A stretch of 64,000 nucleotides of DNA from Bacillus sp. RO1 (GTDB lineage Bacteria; Bacillota; Bacilli; Bacillales; Bacillaceae_I). The first letter of the stretch is position 1. Each line of letters opens with the position of its first letter. A model generated the notes under the pieces. It saw nothing but the letters and a program-made list of their open reading frames with translations, did not search any database and was not told the DNA's origin. The translations under genes were made by a program, and so were the position numbers. This document shows positions 8,301 through 16,295 of the stretch, in pieces. The stretch spans positions 164,273 through 228,272 of the forward strand of contig NZ_JAAZWB010000081.1 in assembly GCF_012524115.1 (NCBI RefSeq). Direction: 5' to 3'.

Positions 8301-8464
8301 TAGCAATTGACGGTGGCGGAGGCCTGATTTCAAAAGGTCTAGGTATTACCGTTATTGGTGGACTGACGAGTTCTACGCTGTTGACACTAATTATTGTGCC
8401 GATTGTGTATGAGGTGTTGTCGAAGATGTTTAAGAAGAACCGTAGGGAAGTGCAGGAGAACTAG
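5384..8464 (+). CDS. swrC: RND efflux transporter permease, SwrC/AcrB-like
   Basis: A 1026-residue RND (AcrB/MMPL-type) exporter. It has TM1 at about residues 10-30, a long extracytoplasmic loop, a TM2-TM6 block near 330-500, a second loop and a TM8-TM12 block near 860-1020. VAIGRVIDDSIVVVENIYRR carries the paired Asp residues used for proton relay in TM4. Length is close to SwrC (YerP), the surfactin self-resistance pump of B. subtilis, and the divergent TetR gene supports that assignment. No membrane-fusion or outer-membrane partner is present, as usual in Firmicutes. The start is GTG. A terminator follows at 8480. The substrate in this organism is unknown. Confidence 0.88.
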   Translation: MRGLVNFVIRNKLAVWLLTIIITVAGIYSGTKMKTETIPDISIPFLMVMDVYPGATPETVMEDVSIPLEQVAEGLDNVKAVYSNSYSNMANLQIEYEYGTDMDEAKRALTSALADVELPEGAQEPMVNSISMNMMPVVALSASSDTEDIVELSATVEESLLPKIQKLEGVASATIAGQHIEEVELRYDTERMAELGLTEDNVKQMIQASNLDVSLGLYEFKEGEEAVSVDGKFMTAAELEEMLIPVTPSETVQVPFVKLSEIAEIEVIGKVESVSRTNGADAIAIQVLKHPQANTVDVVNQVKSLMEEEQERLDGLVIDVTLDQGEPIEKSVTTMVEKALFGGAIAILIILLFLRDIKSTLISIVSIPVSIFMAFLLLNWMEITLNIMTLGAVTVAIGRVIDDSIVVVENIYRRLHLKEEKLTGRALVREATLEMFKPILSSTLVTVAVFAPLIFVGGMVGELFMPFALTMTFALGASLIVAVTIVPAMSHFLFKKKLYSEKTESGHKEIGKLANWYKGVLNWSLNHKIITSIIAVVLLVGSLGLTPLIGFSFLGSEEEKVMYLTYTPEAGELREETLANVEEVEKAMMERDDIDIVQLSVTEGANEQMAMMGGGSDGVLMYLIFDPDMENFPEARTEVEDYVFNIGQSGEWKSQNFATGGAMASNEISYTFSSENLDNLNEAVKQVEDAMSGVDLLENVSSTAEEAYVEHTLKVSQDELLQYGLTAGQIVMMLSPQFEEVLTNVEKDGKTLDVIVKEEQKEQPKSIEELLETEVPTAMGGTMPLSELVEVEEGTTLNTLARSKGEYYASVSGTVIGDDVSKATAEVDEAISDVELPNGVTMEVAGVTADMQETFTQLGLAMLAAIAIVYFILVVTFGEGVAPFAILFSLPFAVIGAFVGLLLAGETISVPVMMGLLMLIGIVVTNAIVLVDRIIHMERDGMTMREAILEAGATRLRPILMTAIATIGALIPLAIDGGGGLISKGLGITVIGGLTSSTLLTLIIVPIVYEVLSKMFKKNRREVQEN

Positions 8465-8479
8465 ATAGTAGATTGAGTG

Positions 8480-8513
8480 GGAGAGGCGTCCGGTTTTTGG
8501 ACGCCTCTTTTTT
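8480..8513 (+). terminator. intrinsic terminator of the RND gene
   Basis: GAGGCGTCC, loop, GGACGCCTC, then TTTTTT. Confidence 0.88.
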
Positions 8514-8545
8514 GGGGGTTGAGGGGACAGGTATGGTTACCAATA
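8512..8545. repeat. REP-like dispersed repeat copy
   Basis: GGGGGTTGAGGGGACAGGTATGG between the RND terminator and the 52-bp array. Confidence 0.55.
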
Positions 8546-8552
8546 ACAGGGG

Positions 8553-9600
8553 AACGGTAACAGAGAGCGGCTCTCAAGGCCCGAAGCCCGAGTGTCAGCA
8601 GAGAAACGGTAACAGAGAGCGCCTCTCAAGGCCCGAAGCCCGAGTGTCAGCAGAGAAACGGTAACAGATAGCGCCGCTCAAGGCCCAGCTCGAGCGTCAG
8701 CAGAGAAACGGTAACAGAGAGCGGCTCTCAAGGCCCGAACGCCGTGCAAAAACAGAGAAACGGTAACAGAGAGCGGCTCTCAAGGTCCGAAGCCCGAGTG
8801 TCAGAAGAGAAACGGTAACAGAGAGCGCCTCTCAGGGCCCGAAGCCCGAGCGTAAGAAGAGAAACGGTAACAGAGAGCGGCTCTCAAGGCCCGAAGCCCG
8901 AGTGTCAGAAGAGAAACGGTAACAGAGAGCGGCTCTCAAGGCCCGAAGCTCGAGTGTCAGAAGAGAAATGGTAACAGAGAGCGGCTCTCAAGGCCTGAAG
9001 CCCGAGTGTCAGCAGAGAAACGGTAACAGAGAGCGGCTCTCAAGGCCCGAAGCTCGAGTGTCAGCAGAAAAACGGTAACAGATAGCGCCGCTCAAGGCCC
9101 GAAGCCCGAGCTTCAGCAGAGAAACGGTAACAGATAGCGGCTCTCAAGGCCCGAAGCTCGAGTGTCAGCAGAGAAACGGTAACAGAGAGCGGTTCTCAAG
9201 GCCCGAAGCCCGAGTTTCAGCAGCTAAGCGGTAACAGATAGCGGCTCTCAAGGCCCGAAGCTCGAGTTGCAGCAGAAAAACGGTAACAGATAGCGCCTCT
9301 CAAGGCCCGAAGCCCGAGCTTCAGCAGAGAAACGGTAACAGATAGCGCCTCTCAAGGCCCGAAGCTCGAGTTTCAGCAGCTAAGCGGTAACAGAGAGCGG
9401 TTCTCAAGGCCCGAAGCCCGAGCTGCAGAAGAGAAACGGTAACAGATAGCGCCTCTCAAGGCCCGAACGCCGTGCAAAAACAGAGAAACGGTAACAGATA
9501 GCGGCTCTCAAGGCCCGAAGCTCGAGTGTCAGCAGAAAAACGGTAACAGAGAGCGCCGCTCAAGGCCCGAAGCCCGAGTCTCAACAAAGAAACAGTACTA
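8553..9600. repeat. 20-unit 52-bp tandem repeat array
   Basis: The word AACGGTAACAGA begins units at 8553, 8605, 8657, 8707, 8759 and then every 52 bases to 9539, with a decayed start at 9591. That makes 20 units, 19 of 52 bp and one of 50 bp. Each unit has AACGGTAACAGA, the near-palindrome GAGAGCGGCTCTC (or variants such as GATAGCGCCGCTC), then CAAGGCCCGAAGCCCGAG and GTCAGCAGAG. Two units, near 8735 and 9463, replace the third part with CGAACGCCGTGCAAAAAC. The period is not a multiple of three and units abut without spacers, so it is neither coding nor CRISPR. 8465-9703 holds no other gene. Confidence 0.92.
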
Positions 9601-9703
9601 GAGGTCACTCACCAAACCCCCGAAGCATCACCCCAGAATGAAAATAGGTAATAAAAACAAATCACTCAAAATAACTCCATCTCCCTGAATTGGTTATCTC
9701 CCA

Positions 9704-10060
9704 CTACCTCCGCCTTTTCCCTTTCCGCTTTATCTCCTCCAACTTCACCTCTTTAACAGATTCCGTCTCCTTATAAAAACTAATCGTAACATTCACACCG
9801 AACTCTTTGTCCCCATCTTTTAGCCACAATCTGAATTTTTCTGTTGTTAATATTGGGCCTTCCTGTCTGCCCATATGTAAATAGTCGACAATCTCGGCTT
9901 TTGGATAAGCCTCTTTTGTCCGTTTCATCGCGAGCTGTCCCCACTTTGCGTAACTTGGAACTTGTTGAGCTGCAACATGTGCGGCCTCTGTCGATGGAAC
10001 AGGTTGATAACCAACTAATAGAAAGCATGCTATACAAAAAAGTAAGGTAAACTTCTTCAT
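9704..10060 (-). CDS. YqzG/YhdC family (DUF3889-type) secreted protein
   Basis: A 118-residue protein with a signal peptide (residues 1-26, core FTLLFCIACFLLVGY) and a mature part with VPSYAKWGQLAMKRTKEAYP, VDYLHMGR and TTEKFRLWLKDGDKEFGVNV, which match the small YqzG/YhdC family of Bacillus. The tail is very basic (KRKGKRRR). Function is not known for the family. It stands alone, facing the tandem array. Confidence 0.75.
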   Translation of the reverse strand: MKKFTLLFCIACFLLVGYQPVPSTEAAHVAAQQVPSYAKWGQLAMKRTKEAYPKAEIVDYLHMGRQEGPILTTEKFRLWLKDGDKEFGVNVTISFYKETESVKEVKLEEIKRKGKRRR

Positions 10061-10165
10061 CTTTAATCCCTCCAGTTAAGCTTATAGTGCCCCATGGAGA
10101 GTGATTTTACTTTGAATGTTGGAAAAAGAAGGGTATCACTTGCGACTTAACGAAGAATAGATAAG

Positions 10166-10200
10166 GAAAATAAAGGGTGGGTCGCGGTACCTGACCCTTT
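10166..10200. repeat. REP-like dispersed repeat copy, GGGTC type
   Basis: AGGGTGGGTCGCGGTACCTGACCCTTT: GGGTC and GACCC face each other. It lies just ahead of the ribosome site of the next gene. Confidence 0.5.
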
Positions 10201-10219
10201 GAAACCAGGAGGAGAAACC

Positions 10220-10891
10220 ATGAGGCATTTGTTTTTTATGTTTTTTAGTATTTTATTTCTTACCGCTTGTGGAAGCAATGCAGTTGGTGGTAAAGAGAAC
10301 CCAAATTCACAATATGACGATGAAAAAATGATCGGTACGGTATGGGATGTTAGTGAAGACAGTGTGGAAGTGGACATTTCTGAATGGGAAAAACGAGATA
10401 GAAAAGGATCGAATGGAACAGACGAGGGTTACTCCTACTTAGCTAAAATTACGGACGAAACCACGATTAAGTACGAGAATGGGAAGGAAGCATCTCTTAA
10501 CGACTTGAAGAAAGGTCAAAAAGTGTTAATAAATCCACCTAGGGGAGAAAGTTTTGAAGGAAAGCCTAAGGAACTCGTCTTATTAGATATGACCTTTGAG
10601 GAAAAGTATTCACGGTTCCTATCACATGTAGATGGCTATAAGCTAGTTGTTATGTATGAAGAAGGGGCTGTATTGCCTCTAGAATTGCAAGACCCTCTTT
10701 ATGAAAAGGTTCTCGACGTCACGGAGGAGGAAGTGGTAGCCACTTGGATTGTAAATGATGATGAGTATGTGGTGGATTACCAAAAAGAGCTTGGAGTCGA
10801 GCAATTTCCTGTTATTTTGGTCTTTAATGAGGAGAAACTGGTCTTTAAGACGTATGAAGTAGAGGAATTATATGCTTTCTTTGAACAGTAA
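10220..10891 (+). CDS. lipoprotein, YobA/DUF3221-like
   Basis: A 223-residue predicted lipoprotein. The signal peptide ends in the lipobox LTAC (mature Cys at about residue 17). The start at 10220 follows AGGAGGAGAAACC; a longer frame from 10199 would bury the ribosome site. The mature part has IGTVWDVSEDSVEVDI and a later KKGQKVLINPP segment, resembling the small beta-barrel of Bacillus YobA/DUF3221 proteins, followed by an acidic C-terminal domain. No enzymatic motif is visible. Confidence 0.6.
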   Translation: MRHLFFMFFSILFLTACGSNAVGGKENPNSQYDDEKMIGTVWDVSEDSVEVDISEWEKRDRKGSNGTDEGYSYLAKITDETTIKYENGKEASLNDLKKGQKVLINPPRGESFEGKPKELVLLDMTFEEKYSRFLSHVDGYKLVVMYEEGAVLPLELQDPLYEKVLDVTEEEVVATWIVNDDEYVVDYQKELGVEQFPVILVFNEEKLVFKTYEVEELYAFFEQ

Positions 10892-10924
10892 CTCTGAGGA
10901 TGTAAAAGCTGCTATTATTTTTGC

Positions 10925-11035
10925 ATAATAAAATTTAAACAAACGTTTGAATAAGCTTATTTCTACTCGCTTTTAAATTTGGATATAGAAGAAGGATACA
11001 AATATCGACTATTATAGCAAGGTATATTGAGATAG
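10925..11035. repeat. AAACAAACGTTT / ATCGACTATT repeat, copy 3 (decayed)
   Basis: TTTAAACAAACGTTTGAATAAG and, further on, ATATCGACTATT; the GCATAGT part is degraded to TAGCAAGGTATA. Confidence 0.55.
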
Positions 11036-11089
11036 TGTTGAAATTGCAAAGCTAATGAGCTGGGATTTCCTAAGCTAGGTAAGCAAAGT

Positions 11090-11195
11090 TGAATTAGTCA
11101 AAAAACGGGGCGAATTAGTCAAAAAACGACCTAAAGTATACAAAAAAACCGCCCAATTATTCAAAAAATCCATTCAAATGATCGACAAACCATAT
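11090..11195. repeat. AATTAGTCAAAAAACG reiterated element
   Basis: GAATTAGTCAAAAAACGG occurs twice in 20 bases, then decayed forms ATACAAAAAAACCG and ATTCAAAAAATCC. Built like the TTCGGTCAA-type elements (short GTCAA-rich words). No gene seen in 10892-11245. Confidence 0.5.
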
Positions 11196-11245
11196 ATTTA
11201 CATAAACCTACTTGAATCACCAAGATAATGATTCTCCAAAATTGA

Positions 11246-12181
11246 TCACGGTATCTGTCCCCACGATACCGCTGGCTCCATCACCGTTATAGTATTATTC
11301 GTAGCATTCATATTAACAGTAGCACCAATCGGAATGGCAGCCTTAAACCTCCCGTGACCGGTGGCGAAGTTCATAATCAAGGGCTTTCTCGTCGGCACGA
11401 GAACTGAATTAATAAGATCTGCATAGGACGTGTTATATGCAACCGGACAATTTGTGCATTCCCCCATGATGATACCGAGGCAATCCCTAAATTTACCTGC
11501 CATGGACAGTTGGGTAAAGTAGCGAAGAATCATGTTGGCAGGTGTATGCGTGTCCTCTAGAAAAAGAATTTTGTCCTTTGTATCAATTTCATAAGGTGTG
11601 CCAAGCGTATTGACGATGGAAGTGATATTCCCTCCAACAATTGGCCCGGTCACATTTCCGGGATTTATCCCCATACGCACCACTTCTGGTGGATTCATAA
11701 TAGCTCGCGGGGAGACAAACGTAGAGGTCGCTGCAAAAAATTGATTGAAATTATAAGAGGGAGTTTCCGCTCGGAAATCAATAAGCATCAAGCTGTGAAA
11801 CGTTATCAGATCACTAAACTGATTCAGACAGTTCAACAGCACGGTAATATCACTGTACCCGGAAATCAATTTTGGATTTTCCTTAATTACATCAAAATTA
11901 AGATAAGGCAGAATCTGTTGTACACCTGTCCCTCCGCGTGTCGCAAGTATCATTTTGACATTGGGGTTCTTAAACATATCCATAAGATCTTCAGCCCTTT
12001 TGTCAGGAGGGGCAGATACAATCCCATCAATCGAATACACGTATTTTCCAAACACAACGTTAAACCCCATATCCCGCAAATATTGTACCCTCGTATTTAT
12101 TGTGGTCGCATCAAGAGGACTCCCCAAAGTAACCAACCCAATCGTATCTCCCCTTTGCAACACCGGTGGTTTAATTGCCAT
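11246..12181 (-). CDS. LD-carboxypeptidase (peptidase S66, MccF/LdcA-like)
   Basis: A 311-residue cytoplasmic serine peptidase of family S66. The expected catalytic triad is visible: S110 in ISGYSD, E209 in LFLED and H276 in ATGHG. Family members trim the L,D-bond of murein tetrapeptide or hydrolyse peptide-nucleotide antibiotics, so a role in cell-wall recycling or immunity is possible. The start follows a GAGGAG-type site. The last five residues, WGQIP, are encoded by a REP-like repeat (GGGGACAGATACC on the minus strand), which seems to have replaced or extended the native C terminus. Confidence 0.85.
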   Translation of the reverse strand: MAIKPPVLQRGDTIGLVTLGSPLDATTINTRVQYLRDMGFNVVFGKYVYSIDGIVSAPPDKRAEDLMDMFKNPNVKMILATRGGTGVQQILPYLNFDVIKENPKLISGYSDITVLLNCLNQFSDLITFHSLMLIDFRAETPSYNFNQFFAATSTFVSPRAIMNPPEVVRMGINPGNVTGPIVGGNITSIVNTLGTPYEIDTKDKILFLEDTHTPANMILRYFTQLSMAGKFRDCLGIIMGECTNCPVAYNTSYADLINSVLVPTRKPLIMNFATGHGRFKAAIPIGATVNMNATNNTITVMEPAVSWGQIP

Positions 12182-12671
12182 TCTCCTCGCTCCTCAAAAA
12201 CCATTTTACTCCTATATATATGATTAAATATTTTTTTGAGAAGGGTGAAGAGGGTTAATCCCAAGGTAAAGTATATACGACTACTCCATTAGTTGCCTAA
12301 TAGTTAACTTTTGTTTAAATATGTTGAATTTACATCAAGTATAGGAGGCCTTATAATGGTAATTTCTTTCAGTGGTTGTGAAGGACTTAAAATGGTACTT
12401 ATCTTATATCAACGAAGGAGCTTCCATATTGATGCACTTTTTTCATAACAGTAGTGATTCAGATCAAGAATTCCTTCTCTTACAGGGGACATGAGAAAGG
12501 GAAGCAGATTTATTATCTGTTGTAGGTAGATGCAAATGCTAAAAGTAAAATAAGCTAAATCATCTTCATTCAAGCATATTAGTATAGTTTCATCACTACC
12601 GAGCATATTAGATAACGACCGTTGCTCTTCTATAATTTACATACAAATATATGTTAGGTGATTGGAACAAC
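12182..12671. other. intergenic region, nothing convincing
   Basis: Divergent gap between the LD-carboxypeptidase and the germination gene. It is AT-rich and must hold both promoters. A minus-strand frame at 12409-12606 lacks a ribosome site and protein-like composition. No repeat of the families seen elsewhere was recognised. Confidence 0.5.
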
Positions 12672-14123
12672 ATGAATAAGTTCATTCAAACCGACCTGGA
12701 AGAAAATATCAACAATATTGAATATTGTTTTCACCATACGTCATCTTTTTCCATAAGAAAGCTAAAAGTTGGCAAGGAAAATACTCTAAATATGGCACTT
12801 GTGTTTATGGATGGAATGGTGGATACAGCTAAAATAGAGACTCATATCATTGACTCCCTTTTAGAAATTGGTGATGAACTACCAAGGGATAATTCCTGCT
12901 TAGAGGTTATCTCTCAGAAATACATTAAAACTGCAAGCATAAAAATAGCCAACACTTTGGAAGAAATGATAGACGCTGTTTTAGACGGAGATACTGTCAT
13001 TCTTTTACAGGGGTATGATCAGGGAATTATCGCAAAGACAGCCCAGAGGAAAGAAAGAAGTTTAGAACAAGTAGTAAGCGAGCGTTCTCCTAAGGGTGGG
13101 TTGGTAGGTTTAACGGAAAACCTTGATACAAATATAAGTCTATTACGCGGATTGTTAAAGACTTCTAATTTTTGTACAGACTCCAGGAATCTAGGAAGCC
13201 TGTCTAAAACTTCTGTCTCCATCCTATACATTCAAGATGTTGTGGACCAAGATGTGTTGAATGAAGTAAAAAGGCGCATAGATAAACTAAAAGTTAATTA
13301 TGTATTAGAAGGAAAACTATTGGAAGAAGCGATGGAGAACCCGTCAAAAGATTTTCTTTTTTCAATGTCGGAAACGACTGAGCGCCCTGATGTCATTATA
13401 TCTTCATTATATGATGGAAAAGTAGCAGTATTGGTTGATGGGAACCCTTATGGAATTATCTTACCAGGTTTATTTGTATCTGCCTTTCAATCACCTGATG
13501 AATATAATCAAAAACTGGGGCGGTTTAGTATACGTTTAGTAAGGCTAGTAAGCTTTATTATGGCAATTTACATCCCAAGCATGTATGTTGTCGTGTCCAA
13601 ATACCTAACAGACAAGTTACCCAAAAATGTAGCTGAAACGTTATTTAAAGGAGATGAGTTGCTGTCTCCTTTTTGGAGTATGATCGTTTTATTTTTCTTA
13701 CTAATGGTTTTAGCCGATGCAATCTTTAGGATTCCTCCAAGTGCGATTGTTTTTGTTTCTTTGTTGGCTACAATTGCAATTGGAGAAACGGCTGTTTCAG
13801 CCAAAATAATACATCCGTTCAGTCTTATATTAGTGGCAATTACGTATTTAACAAGCCTCTTAATTGTTTCAAAGCAGATGGCAGCCCCTACAAATACACT
13901 GCGTTTTGCATTCTTATGGATTGGGAATCTTTTTGGAATTCCTGGCATGGTCATTGGGACAACTATTCTGATCCTCTATATGATTTCCCTGCGCTCTGTC
14001 GGAGTACCATACTTAGCCCCGATTATCCCCTTTCGCATAGAAGAATTTAATGATACTTTTTTTAGAAATAGGTTAGAAAAAATTAACAATAGTGAGCATA
14101 GCTATCCTAATGGTAGTAGGTAA
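12672..14123 (+). CDS. GerA family spore germination protein (A subunit type)
   Basis: A 483-residue GerA/GerBA/GerKA-type protein. The cytoplasmic N-terminal domain (about 1-270) is followed by RLVRLVSFIMAIYIPSMY and four to five further membrane segments, and a cytosolic tail with PYLAPI..P. A subunits act in germinant receptors of the spore inner membrane. The start at 12672 follows TAGGTGA; the frame also opens at 12651. No B or C subunit gene follows, so it is an orphan, and whether it works with partners encoded elsewhere is unknown. Confidence 0.88.
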   Translation: MNKFIQTDLEENINNIEYCFHHTSSFSIRKLKVGKENTLNMALVFMDGMVDTAKIETHIIDSLLEIGDELPRDNSCLEVISQKYIKTASIKIANTLEEMIDAVLDGDTVILLQGYDQGIIAKTAQRKERSLEQVVSERSPKGGLVGLTENLDTNISLLRGLLKTSNFCTDSRNLGSLSKTSVSILYIQDVVDQDVLNEVKRRIDKLKVNYVLEGKLLEEAMENPSKDFLFSMSETTERPDVIISSLYDGKVAVLVDGNPYGIILPGLFVSAFQSPDEYNQKLGRFSIRLVRLVSFIMAIYIPSMYVVVSKYLTDKLPKNVAETLFKGDELLSPFWSMIVLFFLLMVLADAIFRIPPSAIVFVSLLATIAIGETAVSAKIIHPFSLILVAITYLTSLLIVSKQMAAPTNTLRFAFLWIGNLFGIPGMVIGTTILILYMISLRSVGVPYLAPIIPFRIEEFNDTFFRNRLEKINNSEHSYPNGSR

Positions 14124-14350
14124 CAGGGACGATTAATTAAGGGGGTTCCTTACAGATAAGTACTGTTTGCCAAAAAGGTGGTTAAGTGGTAACAGAGCCG
14201 ATTACAGCTTTCTTACAGGCGGGTTACAACAATCGGTGAGAAAAGAGCCTTATGTAAAAGTTAATCATCATATACCTAAATCATCCATCACTAAAAATTC
14301 CGATGTTGCAAACGCTATTAGTAAGCCAACAGCTTTTAGGAGGTTTAATG

Positions 14351-15112
14351 ATGGATGTTTCCATATTATTAGAATATACATGGGTTTTGCTTCTACTTGT
14401 AGCACTTGAAGGACTTTTGGCAGCAGATAACGCCTTGGTATTAGCAATCATGGTAAAGCATTTACCAGAAAAAGAACGTAAAAAAGCTTTATTTTATGGA
14501 CTTGCGGGTGCGTTTGTTTTCCGCTTCGGCTCTTTGTTTGTCATTTCGTTTTTAGTGGATGTTTGGCAAGTACAGGCAATTGGAGCCATTTATCTTCTTT
14601 TCATTTCACTGAACCATATCCTTAGAAAATATGTCTTTAAGAAACAAAAAGTAAGGAAAGAAAAAGAGAAGAAAGCGGGCTTCTGGGGTACCGTACTCAA
14701 AGTGGAGTTAGCAGATATCGCTTTTGCCGTGGACTCGATTCTAGCAGCGGTTGCACTTGCCGTAACATTGCCGGATACTCCGCTTCCAACAATTGGAGGA
14801 TTAGACGGAGGGAAATTTCTTGTAATTTTTGCCGGAGGGTTAATTGGGCTGATTATTATGCGTTTTGCAGCTAATTTATTTGTTGCATTATTGAAATCCA
14901 GACCAGGTCTTGAGATTGCTGCCTTCCTCATTGTCGGATGGGTTGGGGTAAAGCTACTTGTGTATACATTAGCACATCCTCAATTAGGGATTTTACCGGA
15001 AGCTTTCCCAAAATCCACAGAGTGGAAAGTAACCTTCTACGTTGTTTTGCTTTTAATTGCTGCAGGAGGCTGGTTCTTCTCAAAGGCACAGGAAGAAGAA
15101 GTAATAAATTGA
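14351..15112 (+). CDS. TerC family membrane protein, paralogue without riboswitch
   Basis: A 253-residue TerC protein closely similar to the one at 695-1462: MDVSILLEYTWVLL, LEGLLAADNALV, KKALFYGLAGAFVFRFGS, VELADIAFAVDSILAA and PTIGGLDGG. The start at 14351 sits 7 bases after TAGGAGGT; ATG at 14348 is too close and the frame upstream is not conserved with the paralogue. No yybP-ykoY aptamer lies upstream, so the two copies are probably controlled differently. Likely metal (Mn2+) transport, by family. Confidence 0.88.
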   Translation: MDVSILLEYTWVLLLLVALEGLLAADNALVLAIMVKHLPEKERKKALFYGLAGAFVFRFGSLFVISFLVDVWQVQAIGAIYLLFISLNHILRKYVFKKQKVRKEKEKKAGFWGTVLKVELADIAFAVDSILAAVALAVTLPDTPLPTIGGLDGGKFLVIFAGGLIGLIIMRFAANLFVALLKSRPGLEIAAFLIVGWVGVKLLVYTLAHPQLGILPEAFPKSTEWKVTFYVVLLLIAAGGWFFSKAQEEEVIN

Positions 15113-15188
15113 TGAGGCCATCTATGGATGGTCCTCTTGCTTTGTATTAAGCCTAAAAAAAGGGGTACATAGGTATCCCCTTTTGTTT
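15113..15188 (+). terminator. two hairpins after terC paralogue
   Basis: GAGGCCATC/GATGGTCCTC (15114-15135) and AAAAGGGGTAC/GTATCCCCTTTT (15157-15185). The second can also serve the converging gene on the minus strand. Confidence 0.7.
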
Positions 15189-15217
15189 CCAAGCCATCCT
15201 ATAGTTGGGTAAATCAA

Positions 15218-15622
15218 TTATCTGTTCCGACAACCTATACAAAATGTCTTTTGAATAAATACTTCAGCTGCTGCTTCACGTTGGCCTACTTCGTCGTTGA
15301 ACCGGATGGCGAGGAAATGAAAGTTTTCTACTTGAAATGCACGTGTGTTTCCTTCGTTAAAAAGCTCAGATCCTTGTACCTCTGCAACAATTGGATATAA
15401 GCAGTCTTTTGTGAAGATGAAGACTTGAAGTGGAAAAGGAGGAAAGGGACCGACACCGATCGATTTGATTTGAATAAGTGTTTGATTATGGTTGTTGGTT
15501 TCGTCAGAAAAAATAATTTCGGTCTCATTTGAGCGAAGAGGAAATAGAACAGGAATGTTTCCGGACTGATTTTGCCCACTTCCTTTTACAAAATGACTTT
15601 CAATATAACTTTGCTTTTTCAT
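15218..15622 (-). CDS. small protein, possible DUF3992/endospore-appendage-like
   Basis: A 134-residue protein. The start at 15622 (MKKQSYIESHF) follows GGAGG at good spacing. It shares the pattern of its upstream neighbour: a GxGxNxxGNIP stretch near residue 20, NHN, TRAFQVENFHFLAIRFND in the C-terminal half, and a final FCIGC motif. This all-beta look with a terminal Cys pair resembles DUF3992 subunits of endospore appendages, but the match is not certain. It is second in a two-gene unit. Confidence 0.5.
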   Translation of the reverse strand: MKKQSYIESHFVKGSGQNQSGNIPVLFPLRSNETEIIFSDETNNHNQTLIQIKSIGVGPFPPFPLQVFIFTKDCLYPIVAEVQGSELFNEGNTRAFQVENFHFLAIRFNDEVGQREAAAEVFIQKTFCIGCRNR

Positions 15623-15691
15623 GGTTAATGGCCTCCATTTTCTCTGCAACAGATGCAGATGTTTTTTTGATATATACTCGTAATGTACTTG

Positions 15692-16177
15692 TTAGTGCCC
15701 CGTTTCTGAACAGGAAATACAAAATGTCTGTTCTAGATAAAAGCTAATTCTTCGTTGGAGTGATATTGGGAGATCATTGAGTTGGACTGTTACTCTGCGC
15801 ACATTTTCCAATTGAAATGCCCTCGTTTGTGACAGTGGAATAGTATATTCAAGCGGAGTTTCAGAAGAATCGGTCGTTACTCGCACACGTAAACTATATG
15901 CAAGATCTTCTACGCCTAATGTAGGGCTGCCAATTAGAAAGTAAGTTTTGTTATGATTTTCCGTAAAATCCTCAAACAAAATATACTCCTCTGCGGCATT
16001 AATAATAAATGATAACGGAATATTACCTGTCTCGTTCTCTCCAACCCCCTGAAACTTATGCGTCTCCACAAAATCCTTCGTCTGACAATCTCTCATCCGA
16101 CTTTTAGTACTGTAAACGATGGTTGATGCTCCTTGTAAATCTGTTAAATCACTCTTCCTCCAATATTTACGAATCAA
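15692..16177 (-). CDS. small protein, possible DUF3992/endospore-appendage-like
   Basis: A 161-residue protein with TTG start after TAGGAGG. Shared pattern with the gene 69 bases downstream: GVGENETGNIPLSF, ENHNKTYFL, TRAFQLENVRRVTVQLND and FCISC near the end. Tandem paralogues with paired C-terminal cysteines suggest a self-assembling surface fibre or spore-coat component; DUF3992 is the best guess. No signal peptide is visible, as expected for mother-cell-made spore-surface proteins. Confidence 0.5.
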   Translation of the reverse strand: MIRKYWRKSDLTDLQGASTIVYSTKSRMRDCQTKDFVETHKFQGVGENETGNIPLSFIINAAEEYILFEDFTENHNKTYFLIGSPTLGVEDLAYSLRVRVTTDSSETPLEYTIPLSQTRAFQLENVRRVTVQLNDLPISLQRRISFYLEQTFCISCSETGH

Positions 16178-16259
16178 AACTATTTCCTCCTATTTATATA
16201 GTTACTAGCAATATATTCTATGAAAGAGTTCTATGATTGGTGCGAAATTGGTAGAATGT

Positions 16260-16295
16260 GGTTGAGGGGACAGGCAAACTGTTTGGGTTCTCTTC
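16260..16295. repeat. REP-like dispersed repeat copy
   Basis: GGTTGAGGGGACAGGCAAACTG. Flanking 16178-16618 holds no other gene. CCATATATTTACATAAA at about 16377 also occurs near 11194, in the gap beside the LD-carboxypeptidase. Confidence 0.5.

Noticed and set aside
5384..8464. lipid/MmpL or SecDF assignment
   Set aside because: The VIDDSIVVVENIYRR motif and full-length 12-TM duplicated layout fit AcrB/SwrC, not SecDF or MmpL.
8473..8664. 63-codon frame into the 52-bp array
   Set aside because: 52 is not a multiple of three, so the frame shifts in each unit and stops; no ribosome site.
8553..9600. CRISPR array
   Set aside because: Units abut each other with no unique spacers, the unit is 52 bp with gradual variation, and no cas genes are near.
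12409..12606. 65-codon minus-strand frame between the LD-carboxypeptidase and ger genes
   Set aside because: No ribosome site, odd composition, no neighbours to support it.
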